DNA from: Elusimicrobia bacterium CG03_land_8_20_14_0_80_50_18
GTDB taxonomy: Bacteria > CG03
NCBI GenBank assembly: GCA_002780705.1
Contig: PEUP01000027.1
Span: 1 to 8,133, forward strand
Length of the DNA stretch: 8,133 nt
Direction of reading: 5' to 3'
Of this stretch, positions 1 to 6,508 are shown in pieces (positions within the stretch are counted from its first letter, which is position 1; every line of letters starts with the position of its first letter). Below the pieces are notes generated by a model. That model worked only from the letters and a program-made list of their open reading frames with translations. It ran no database searches and was not told where the DNA came from. The position numbers and the translations under genes are program-made.

Positions 1-1035
1 AAGTTTAAAGAGCAAAAAACTCCCGCGCTCAAGGTCACCGTTATGTCCGTGGGCTTCGGAAATTGTAATATAATACGCACGCCCGGCGGGAAAAATATCC
101 TTGTGGACACAACACTGAGCGATGAGGGCGATTTTAATTTCAGCACTCTCGCGGCCGCTTTCTCACTCTATCACATAAGCGATTTTGAGGCTGTTATCCT
201 GACAAACCTGAAACCGGAAAACACAGGCAATGCTGTTGAGATATTCCCCTATTTTAAAGCAAAGAAAGTGTTTACGCCCTATGAGCCCCGGGAGCTTGTG
301 AAAAAAAGGTCATACCAGGAATTCCTTGATTTTCTCGGCGATGAAACTCTCAAAGAGAAATGGGACGGTTTTTACGCTCAGGCGCTGTACCGCAATTATT
401 TCTTTCTGCTGAGAACACCTCTCACACCGGCGGAAGACTATGAGAGGCCGGCGGGTTTCAGAAAAGTCGTTTCCGTTACAAAAGGCGCGCCGCTGTACAG
501 GGCTAAGAAAGGCGATATCATTTATTCGGAAACCACAGCCGGGAAGGATTTTACGGTGACCGCGCTCTGGCCCCGGGAAAAAAAGATAATCGGTACGCAG
601 GATGACCTGGCGAACAATTCCGTAGCTGTGAAAATACAGTACGGCGATTTTGTCATAATCATGCCCTCGGACATAATGAATGACGCGCAGTATGAGATGC
701 TGCAGGACAGTAACCTGGACCTGAAATGCGATGTGCTCATAGCCCCTTATCACGGCCACATGGACGCCAGCCTTGGAGAGTGGTTTGACGCGGCCGCCCC
801 CGCTCTTGTGGTGATACCCTATTCTTACCAGAAGGAATGGAGTTTCTCCGACGGAGATCTTGCTGTCACGGAGAATAAAACCAAAGCGCTTGGAGCCAAG
901 CCCCTGCGGACGGATCAGTACGGCGCCGTTGAGATCACTTCCGACGGCAAGAGTTTCGCATGGACGAGTGTGAAAACCCGCAACGCCACGCGCGAGGGAG
1001 AGTCCTCGGCGGAGGATTCCCTTGATGTGTTTTAA
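1..1035 (+). CDS. ComEC-type MBL-fold protein with lost metal site (5'-partial)
   Basis: The frame is open to base 1, so the Met at 43 is internal: the 14 codons before it supply the first beta strand (LKVTV) that belongs with the following VGFGN, the counterpart of VGqGD in ComEC C-terminal domains. Counting from that Met, the fold markers are VGFGN (3-7), LVDTT (20-24, for LiDtG), TNLKPENTGN (54-63, in the place of THxHxDHxGG), NNSVAVKI (191-198), PSDI (208-211, for GDi), APYHGH (234-239, for vpHHGs) and RTDQYGAVEI near 289-298. The HxHxDH residues are N, K, E and N, so the dinuclear metal site is absent; D210 and H237 remain. The tail after about residue 312 is polar and acidic. The real N-terminus, perhaps with a membrane anchor like its relative at 2775, lies outside the window. 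It heads a tight operon with a helicase-fold gene. The fold assignment is firm; a phosphodiesterase activity is unlikely, and the function is unknown. Confidence 0.85.
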   Translation, partial: KFKEQKTPALKVTVMSVGFGNCNIIRTPGGKNILVDTTLSDEGDFNFSTLAAAFSLYHISDFEAVILTNLKPENTGNAVEIFPYFKAKKVFTPYEPRELVKKRSYQEFLDFLGDETLKEKWDGFYAQALYRNYFFLLRTPLTPAEDYERPAGFRKVVSVTKGAPLYRAKKGDIIYSETTAGKDFTVTALWPREKKIIGTQDDLANNSVAVKIQYGDFVIIMPSDIMNDAQYEMLQDSNLDLKCDVLIAPYHGHMDASLGEWFDAAAPALVVIPYSYQKEWSFSDGDLAVTENKTKALGAKPLRTDQYGAVEITSDGKSFAWTSVKTRNATREGESSAEDSLDVF

Positions 1036-1038
1036 GCC

Positions 1039-2778
1039 ATGAATTTTAAAGAATTAAACTTTGAACTGCAGCATGAGCTGAACACGCTTTTTGCCGCGTG
1101 GCCGGATGCTCCGCAGTTGTTATCTCATTTTGATTCGCTGAATCTTTCCGAGGAGAACTGGATACTCATTCCAAAGACGCTCGCCGGACTCAGCCCGGCT
1201 CAGGCCAAAATTGTGTTTTCCGCGCTGCTCAAGAAGACAGCATTCGCCGATATCGTCGCCGGCGGCGGTTCAACGGAAGTGCTTGTTAGAATCACGGCTC
1301 TGACTGTGCTTTCAGGCGTAGCGCCTGAAGAAATTCTATTCCTTGTGTCTTTTGAGAATCAGCCGGATGAGATAAGAGCGAAGCTGTCGGAGCTCCTGCC
1401 GGAGAAAAAAGACGCTTTTGAGAAGCTCAAATTCGCCACAGCCAGTCTCTTCCTTCAGGATGCGCTTAAAGACAGTTCTTTCGGACAGTCGCTGCTTGTG
1501 CGGCTGGGAATGATAGAAGATTTCGCCTATTCATCAAAGTGGATGGAGATTCTCAGCGGTATCCGTAACGGGATAAACAGAAAAGTGTATTTCTCTCAGG
1601 TGCTGAACCGCAAACTCACCGGCTCGCTTTCTTCGGTGCCGGAAGAACTCAGGGTTGATGTTGAGGAGATTTTCCGCTCTTATGAGGTGGCGCTGGAAGG
1701 CCGTCAGCTTTTTGACAGGGTGGGCATGGGCAGTCTTATAAGAAGATTCTATGATTTCGACAGAGATTTTTTCCTGAGCAATTTTGCCGTGTACAAGCGC
1801 GTGTTTGTTGACGACGCTGAAAGATTTCTGCCCGGAGAATGGCCTGTCCTGGGCCTCTTCTCAAAAGAAGGGAGGCTCGCCGCATGCGGCGATTTCTCCA
1901 TGACTTTTTATAAGCCTGGTGATATCGGCACTGAGACGCTTCTGACGGGGGAAGCCGCTGATGTGTATGAATCCGACGATGATTACAGGCACAGCCCGAC
2001 GCTCATAGAGTGCCTGTCTGCTATTTCCGGCCGCCCGCGGGTTTTATCTTCCGCCGTCGCCGATGAGGCTTTTGTCCAGTATGATGCGGATGACGAAGAT
2101 GACGAGATGGAGTTCATCGCTTTTCAGATTAAACAGATTGTTGAACGCGGCGGCAAGGCCCCGGACATAGGCGTGGTCTATGAGAGATACGATTTTCCTC
2201 AGAAGTTCGCGCCGCTGGCGGTGAAGTACGGGCTTGACTGCATGGAATATCCCGGTGCGGGCCTCATCCTGCCTCTTGCCGACGCGGCGGCGGAACTGCT
2301 GGAAAAAAACATTAACGCTCCGGCTCTTGAGGCGCTGAAGAAACATTTTTCCGCGAAACAGTTTTCGGCCGCCTGCGGCTGGTTTGAAAAACAGCTCAAA
2401 CGCTTCGGCCCCTATGACGCCATTAAAGACAGAAACTCTATTCTGATAGGCGATCTGAGGAAAATGAAGGAGAGGTCCTCGCGCGCCGTTAAACTGGTGC
2501 CGGAATACTATTCAAAAGCGTATCAATTTGATTTTGTTTTCGTTCCCGCTTTTGAGGATTTCATTTATCCCAAGGGCATGAAAATGATTTTCTATAAGCT
2601 CGCCGCCCGGTCGGCCAGGGGCCTTTTCCTGACGCGTCCGTTGAAAAGAGCCCCCAAATTATATTGGAAGAAGGCTTTTGAGACAGAGCCCTCAAAGCTC
2701 GGCGAGTTTCTGCCCTCTTCTTTTGAAAGGGGCGGAGGCCCGGGACTGCTCGGCCGGGTGCTGAAGAAATTATTATGA
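1039..2778 (+). CDS. UvrD/AddA-type SF1 helicase homologue with degenerate ATPase motifs
   Basis: This 579-residue protein follows the motif order of UvrD-family helicases. A Q-motif-like LSPAQ is at 51-55. A Walker A region at 74-82 reads AGGGSTEVL, where the family has AGxGSGKTxVL, so Gly-Lys is missing. Motif Ia is at 99-110 (SFENQP for TFTNKA). Motif II is at 255-263 (VFVDDAERF for ilVDExQD), motif III at 284-291 (GDFSMTFY for GDpdQsIY) and motif IV at 376-382 (DIGVVYE). Motif V is at 484-503 (H to Y490; SKGLEF becomes SKAYQF) and motif VI at 516-526, keeping R524. It is shorter than UvrD (about 720), with only about 70 residues where domain 2B should be, and has an acidic run at 349-357. 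Nothing suggests ATP hydrolysis; a DNA-binding or scaffold role is inferred. It starts 3 bases after the previous stop without a clear ribosome binding site and overlaps the next gene by ATGA. A role like RecC or AddB, whose helicase folds are also inactive, is possible. Confidence 0.8.
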   Translation: MNFKELNFELQHELNTLFAAWPDAPQLLSHFDSLNLSEENWILIPKTLAGLSPAQAKIVFSALLKKTAFADIVAGGGSTEVLVRITALTVLSGVAPEEILFLVSFENQPDEIRAKLSELLPEKKDAFEKLKFATASLFLQDALKDSSFGQSLLVRLGMIEDFAYSSKWMEILSGIRNGINRKVYFSQVLNRKLTGSLSSVPEELRVDVEEIFRSYEVALEGRQLFDRVGMGSLIRRFYDFDRDFFLSNFAVYKRVFVDDAERFLPGEWPVLGLFSKEGRLAACGDFSMTFYKPGDIGTETLLTGEAADVYESDDDYRHSPTLIECLSAISGRPRVLSSAVADEAFVQYDADDEDDEMEFIAFQIKQIVERGGKAPDIGVVYERYDFPQKFAPLAVKYGLDCMEYPGAGLILPLADAAAELLEKNINAPALEALKKHFSAKQFSAACGWFEKQLKRFGPYDAIKDRNSILIGDLRKMKERSSRAVKLVPEYYSKAYQFDFVFVPAFEDFIYPKGMKMIFYKLAARSARGLFLTRPLKRAPKLYWKKAFETEPSKLGEFLPSSFERGGGPGLLGRVLKKLL

Positions 2779-3782
2779 AATTCATAGCCGAATACAGGAA
2801 GCGCAGGAAGGAACAGGCAAGGGCTTTCGCCAAGCTCAAGTCGGCGTCTATGGTGATACATCCATTCTCTGTTTTTTTCGCGGCGCTCGCTATCGCTCTT
2901 CTTGGCTGGGTCCTGCTGAACCGGCCCCCGTCAAAAGAAGTGCGGAAAGATGCCCCCGTCTTAGAGGCATTCATGTTCAATGTGGGACATGGTTACAGCA
3001 TGCTGTTTGTCACTCCGGAAGGCAAGAGCATACTCGTTGACGCGGGGCCGCCTGTTCCCTCAACACCCGAAAAGGCCGCCGATTTCTGTCTTATGGTGGG
3101 CAAAGATGTGTGGAGAAGCGTCATCAAAGAAGAGCTTTCCCGGCGAGGCATAAAAGCCGTGGATATGCTGATACTGACATCTCCCTCAGAAAATTTCTGC
3201 GGCGGCGCCCTCTCGCTGCTTGAAGACGCTTTTCCCGTTAAGCAAGTTCTGGCCTCGGGCGTTTATTTCCCCGGCCCGCGTTTTATAACATACAGAAAAC
3301 TTATTGAGCAGGCCGGGAAATCGGGATTGTTTAAGAAGGTGTCTGCCGGCGATGTCATTCACAGTGAGAAGGATATGGTTGTGCAGGTGCTGAGCCCGCT
3401 CATCGATTATTCGGGGTTTGAGAATTTTGACAACAACGCTTCGCTGATACTGAGATTCGTTTACGGCAACACCGCCGTGCTCTACGCCGGAAACGCGGGC
3501 CTTGCGGCGCTTGACCACACGGCGGCCTATAAGGATCTGCAATCGAATGTTCTTGTGCTCCCGAACTTCTGTTCGGCTCAGACCTTCTCGCTGTCTTTTA
3601 TGGAAACGGTTTCCCCGTCCATAGCCCTCGTTTCTTCAGGATTGGGGAACAAGGATGAATATCCGAATTCAAAAATACTGGCTTTTTTTGACATGATGCA
3701 TATCAAATATTTCAGGACGGACGCTGGCGGCGGAATCAGGCTGTTCTCCGACGGGAAGACCATAAAGGCGGCGAAAGAATGA
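2775..3782 (+). CDS. Membrane-anchored ComEC-type MBL-fold protein, catalytically dead
   Basis: The 335-residue protein has a basic N-terminus (nine K/R in the first 22 residues), one hydrophobic segment at about 30-49 and then a ComEC-type MBL domain. By the positive-inside rule the domain should face out of the cytoplasm. Domain markers are NVGHGYS (69-75, for dVGqGDa), ILVDAG (86-91), TSPSENFCGG (135-144, in the place of THxHxDHxGG), NNASLILRF (220-228), YAGN (237-240, for tGD), LPNFCS (262-267, for pHHGS) and FRTDAGGGIRL (313-323). All HxHxDH ligands (S, S, E, N), the later Asp (N240) and the HH pair are gone, so this is more decayed than the relative at the left edge. The glycines and hydrophobic strands are well kept, which argues for a maintained fold. 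It overlaps both neighbours by ATGA. It looks like a stand-alone copy of the ComEC C-terminal domain; a structural or DNA-contacting role is inference. Confidence 0.85.
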   Translation: MKFIAEYRKRRKEQARAFAKLKSASMVIHPFSVFFAALAIALLGWVLLNRPPSKEVRKDAPVLEAFMFNVGHGYSMLFVTPEGKSILVDAGPPVPSTPEKAADFCLMVGKDVWRSVIKEELSRRGIKAVDMLILTSPSENFCGGALSLLEDAFPVKQVLASGVYFPGPRFITYRKLIEQAGKSGLFKKVSAGDVIHSEKDMVVQVLSPLIDYSGFENFDNNASLILRFVYGNTAVLYAGNAGLAALDHTAAYKDLQSNVLVLPNFCSAQTFSLSFMETVSPSIALVSSGLGNKDEYPNSKILAFFDMMHIKYFRTDAGGGIRLFSDGKTIKAAKE

Positions 3783-5479
3783 GAATAAAGCAATTGTTCA
3801 GGAAAATATCGGCTTTTTTTACAAGCGCGGGCACTCTTTCCCCGGGAAAGATCAGTGCCTATCTTGCCTGTCCGAAAAAATACCAGTACCAGTATCTCTC
3901 GGCGAAAAAAAGTTACGCGTCTTCTCATTATCTCTCTTTCGCCAACAGTTTACAGGACGCGGTTGAAGTCATGCATTCGGATGACATAGCCGGTCTGGAT
4001 GAGAAGGAGATTTTTGAGATCCTCAAAAACTGCTGGAAGAGCCAGGGTTACTCCTCGTCCGGACAGGAAGACAGCTTCTGGCTCGCGGGCCTGAGGATGC
4101 TTGTGGATTACATGAATAAAAACCGTTTTTTCAGGAACAGGATAATAGGCGTGAAGGAAAATGTCTCGGGGAAATTCGCCGGCTATCTTTTTAATGTCCG
4201 ATTCGGACAGGTGTCCAAAAACCCTGACGGGAAGATAGAGGTCGTGCAGTTCAAGACGGGCAAAAGGTTTCAGAACGAGGCCTCGCTCAGGTCTGACATT
4301 CCCAGCGTCATCAATTATTCCGTGGCGCTTCAGCGCTGGGGCGGGAAACTGGCGTCCTATTCCGTTTATAATCTGTACCACGGTGTGAAGATAGCCGTGG
4401 AGCCGTCTGAAAAAGACAGAGCTGACTGCGAGAAAACTGTCGCCGACACGGTAAAAAAAATAAAGCTGGGTTATTTTGCTCCCCAGCAGGGCCCGCTGTG
4501 CTCATGGTGCGAGTTCGCGTCCGTGTGCCCCGCGAGAAAACTGCTGCCGGATCCCCGCGCGTATAAGAGGGTGCTTGAGAGCAAGCGCCTGGCGATGTCG
4601 TACTCCAAATTCTCGCTTTACAAAAACTGTCCGAGAAATTATAAGAGGATTTATGTGGATAAAATATCCACAAAGCCCCGCCATTTCTTCTCAATAGGCC
4701 TCACGGTGCATAAGGCGATGGAGGACCTCTACTCTTACGACGGTATCGGCGAGCCCTCCCTCAAATTTCTGCTCTCAAGCTATGAAAAAAACTGGGAATC
4801 CGGAGGTTATGAATCCGAAGAACAGGAAAAAGCTTTTTTTGACGACGGCATGGAATGGATGAAGAACTATTATGAGAAATACATGAAAGGGCAGTGGAAA
4901 AAAGCATGGAAAACGGAGCCTTATTTTGAAGCGCCCATCCAGGGCCCTCACATAGGCGCGGGGCATCTTCTCGTGGGATTTATAGACAGGATCGAGGATA
5001 ACGGCGACGGCACATACAGCATTTACGATTATAAAACCGACCCTCTTCTCAGAACCCAGGAGGAAGTGGACAATGATCTGCAGCTCACCATGTACAGCTG
5101 GGTGTGCGAGAAGTATTTCGGCATAAAAATAAAGGAAGCGGCCCTGGTGTTTTTCCGTTTTAACAAAATAATCAGGACGAGCCGCAGGGACGAGGATTAT
5201 AAGAATATGCTGGAACTCATAGACCGTCTGTGCGCGGGTATCCTGCAAAACACGGAGGAGGCCGCGTCTCTTCCGAGGGAAGAGGCGGACAAGCTATTTA
5301 TGCCGACGATCAACAAATACTGCGGCGGTTGCGATTTTCTTGACGAATGCCCGCGGAAAGAAGAAATACTGCGGAAAAAGCCGTCCGAGGTCATGAACAT
5401 CAGTGAAGACCTGCGCGTCAATGACGGTGAGCTGGGCCCGGATGAGCTCGGTTCGGAACTGAAGAATAAAAAAAGATAG
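3779..5479 (+). CDS. Tandem RecB/AddB-type PD-(D/E)XK nuclease with two Fe-S cysteine sets
   Basis: This 566-residue protein holds two copies of the same domain. The second (about 273-526) is complete: SKFSLYKNCP with C284, a helix with H311 (IGLTVHKAME), GFIDRIE with D403, IYDYKT with D417 and K419, LQLTMY with Q435 and Y439, and C515-x2-C518-x5-C524. This is the metal-dependent nuclease site of RecB, AddB and Cas4, plus the four cysteines that staple AddB and Cas4 with a 4Fe-4S cluster. The first copy (about 20-252) keeps the cysteines (C31, C241-x2-C244-x5-C250) and K159, but an ungapped match over the D-to-K stretch (offset 260) shows G143 for D403 and Q157 for D417; Q59 replaces H311. 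Half one is therefore probably inactive. There is no signal peptide, so it should act in the cytoplasm on DNA. It overlaps the preceding gene by ATGA. A stand-alone RecB-like exonuclease, or a partner of the helicase homologue at 1039, are both possible. Confidence 0.85.
   Translation: MRIKQLFRKISAFFTSAGTLSPGKISAYLACPKKYQYQYLSAKKSYASSHYLSFANSLQDAVEVMHSDDIAGLDEKEIFEILKNCWKSQGYSSSGQEDSFWLAGLRMLVDYMNKNRFFRNRIIGVKENVSGKFAGYLFNVRFGQVSKNPDGKIEVVQFKTGKRFQNEASLRSDIPSVINYSVALQRWGGKLASYSVYNLYHGVKIAVEPSEKDRADCEKTVADTVKKIKLGYFAPQQGPLCSWCEFASVCPARKLLPDPRAYKRVLESKRLAMSYSKFSLYKNCPRNYKRIYVDKISTKPRHFFSIGLTVHKAMEDLYSYDGIGEPSLKFLLSSYEKNWESGGYESEEQEKAFFDDGMEWMKNYYEKYMKGQWKKAWKTEPYFEAPIQGPHIGAGHLLVGFIDRIEDNGDGTYSIYDYKTDPLLRTQEEVDNDLQLTMYSWVCEKYFGIKIKEAALVFFRFNKIIRTSRRDEDYKNMLELIDRLCAGILQNTEEAASLPREEADKLFMPTINKYCGGCDFLDECPRKEEILRKKPSEVMNISEDLRVNDGELGPDELGSELKNKKR
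4654..4672. repeat. Perfect 8-bp inverted repeat made of two opposed DnaA-box-like sequences
   Basis: TGTGGATA, AAA, TATCCACA form a perfect inverted repeat with a 3-base loop. The first arm extended by one base (4654-4662) is, on the minus strand, the consensus DnaA box TTATCCACA; the second (4664-4672) reads ATATCCACA, one base off. It lies inside the nuclease gene, in codons for the start of its second domain. No AT-rich unwinding region or further box cluster surrounds it, so a coincidence of coding sequence is the default reading. Confidence 0.35.
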
Positions 5480-5488
5480 TTCGCGATC

Positions 5489-5496
5489 AGGGAGGG
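5489..5496 (+). promoter_or_regulatory. Strong ribosome binding site of the HAMP gene
   Basis: AGGGAGGG ends 4 bases before the ATG at 5501. It is the clearest Shine-Dalgarno sequence in the window and fixes the start of the HAMP protein. The preceding genes, joined by ATGA overlaps, lack a comparable site, so this gene is probably translated independently rather than by coupling. Confidence 0.75.
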
Positions 5497-5500
5497 CTTT

Positions 5501-6043
5501 ATGAAACAATATGTCCGACGAAGGCTTTTGATTAAAAAAGAACTGCAGTTTAAACTCGCCGCCCTGCAGGGTTTTTCAATGCTGCTTGTGGCCGGCACCT
5601 GCCTTATAACCTATCAGGCGCTGGTTAATTACATTGATATGTATGTTCACCGGGGCACTGAGCTTGACATTCTTTTGAAGAACCTTTCCCACACGCTTCT
5701 CGGCCAGCTTGTCCTGCTGATTATCATAGGCGTGGCGGTGAGCATACTCGTTTCCAACAGGATAGTCGGCCCCGTTTACAGGCTTGAAAAGGACATAGAA
5801 GATATCCTCTCAGGCGGGGAAGACGCTTATTCCATGAGGGTGAAAATAAGAAAAGGCGACGAGCTTTTGTCTCTGGTTGATTCAGTCAACAGGCTTTTGG
5901 AGCGGCTGGAACAGCAGAATTCACGGAATCAGCATATGGCGGTAGCCGCGGGCAACAGGATCTCGGCCGCGAGGGATAAATTCAAAGATTCGCCCGAGCT
6001 CCAGGCGGCGCTCACGGAAATAGAAAAAGCTTTAAAAGTATAG
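5501..6043 (+). CDS. Short two-TM HAMP-domain membrane protein
   Basis: The 180-residue protein begins with a basic cytoplasmic stretch (MKQYVRRRLLIKKE). A first membrane segment lies at about 18-42, a short outside loop of about 23 residues follows, and a second membrane segment lies at about 66-86. Next is a HAMP domain at about 87-138: SNRIVGPVYRLEKDI with the conserved Pro (P91), a connector, then GDELLSLVDSVNRLLERLE with the usual helix-2 acidic residue. A short coiled or helical tail ends the protein. There is no kinase, methyl-accepting, cyclase or other output domain, and the outside loop is too small for a ligand-binding domain. It may pass a signal to a separate partner or be a structural membrane adaptor. 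It follows the nuclease gene by 21 bases and has its own strong ribosome binding site. The HAMP assignment is good; the function is not known, and no specific link to DNA uptake is visible in the protein. Confidence 0.85.
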   Translation: MKQYVRRRLLIKKELQFKLAALQGFSMLLVAGTCLITYQALVNYIDMYVHRGTELDILLKNLSHTLLGQLVLLIIIGVAVSILVSNRIVGPVYRLEKDIEDILSGGEDAYSMRVKIRKGDELLSLVDSVNRLLERLEQQNSRNQHMAVAAGNRISAARDKFKDSPELQAALTEIEKALKV

Positions 6044-6115
6044 CGCAGGGAGCTTTTAAAAAACCGTGCGCGGACTTGATAAGGCCGTTGTTTTGCGCTT
6101 CTGGGGTTAGAGCTA
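6044..6115. other. 72-base intergenic gap before the comEA-like gene
   Basis: This is the longest non-coding stretch in the window. It shows no GC-rich hairpin followed by T residues and no convincing -35/-10 pair. AGCGCA (6042-6047) pairs with TGCGCT (6094-6099) across a 46-base loop, which is too loose to call. GGGG at 6103-6106, 9 bases before the ATG at 6116, can serve as a weak ribosome binding site. A lineage-specific promoter for the SLBB-comEC pair could lie here, but cannot be supported by eye. Confidence 0.4.
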
Positions 6116-6508
6116 ATGAGTAAAAAGAAATTTCTTTTTCTTCTTCTCGCCGTAGCCGCCGCGGGTCTCCTGTGGCAGAGGCTGGAATCGTTCAGGGCCA
6201 ATCCCGCCCCGCAAGCTCCGGCTCCGAGGCCGAAAGCAGCGCCTAAAATAGCATGCTCTATATCGGGAGAGGTGGCCAATCCCGGCGTGTATTATCTTCC
6301 CGCCGGCGCTCTTGTCGGGGATCTTATAAGCGCGGCAGGAGGGATGACCAAACATGCCGACGGTGAAAAAATACAGAGAGATGATTTCCTTGAGGACAGA
6401 GAGGCCATTCATGTGCCGAAGAAATCCTTTTTCAAAAGAATAGGCGTCGGTGAAGCGCCGCCTAAAACATATTTTCTGCCGCCGATGGAAATCGTCGAGG
6501 AGAAATGA
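6116..6508 (+). CDS. Membrane-anchored SLBB protein, ComEA-like without helix-hairpin-helix
   Basis: The 130-residue protein has a lysine-rich start and a membrane anchor at about 5-20. A Pro/Ala linker follows at 29-43, then one SLBB domain at about 46-101: ISGEVANPGVYYLPAGALVGDLISAAGG with the PGVY and AGG signatures, then ADGEKI and LEDREAIHVP, the usual close of this domain. This matches the anchor-plus-SLBB half of ComEA, the DNA receptor that hands DNA to ComEC. ComEA of Bacillus type has about 200 residues and ends in two helix-hairpin-helix DNA-binding motifs. Here the protein ends about 30 residues after SLBB with a Pro-rich tail and no such motif. Its position, overlapping comEC by ATGA, supports a role with ComEC; DNA binding is not shown. 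A polysaccharide-export SLBB protein is a less likely alternative, given the size and context. I withhold the symbol comEA because the DNA-binding half is missing. Confidence 0.8.
   Translation: MSKKKFLFLLLAVAAAGLLWQRLESFRANPAPQAPAPRPKAAPKIACSISGEVANPGVYYLPAGALVGDLISAAGGMTKHADGEKIQRDDFLEDREAIHVPKKSFFKRIGVGEAPPKTYFLPPMEIVEEK
6498..6502 (+). promoter_or_regulatory. Ribosome binding site of comEC inside the upstream gene
   Basis: AGGAG lies in the last codons of the SLBB gene, only 2 bases before the comEC ATG at 6505. The spacing is short, so terminating ribosomes from the ATGA overlap probably contribute to initiation. Confidence 0.45.

Noticed and set aside
310..759. Minus-strand open frame of 149 codons
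   Set aside because: It lies fully within the MBL gene, whose frame carries recognisable fold motifs; its translation shows no motif.
43..1035. Treating the ATG at 43 as the true start of the first gene
   Set aside because: The codons before it form the first beta strand of the MBL domain and the frame is open to base 1, so the gene starts outside the window.
4476..4697. Arg/Cys-rich plus-strand frame of 73 codons in the nuclease gene
   Set aside because: It is out of frame with the cysteine motif and second-domain residues of the real protein and has no upstream ribosome binding site.
6031..6060. Inverted repeat TTTAAAAG / CTTTTAAA around the stop of the HAMP gene
   Set aside because: The arms are only A/T-rich 8-mers with a 14-base loop and a run of A, not T, after them; stability is too low for an intrinsic terminator.
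6076..6104. TTGATA as a -35 element ahead of the SLBB gene
   Set aside because: At a 17-base spacing the -10 position reads TTCTGG, which is no match to TATAAT.
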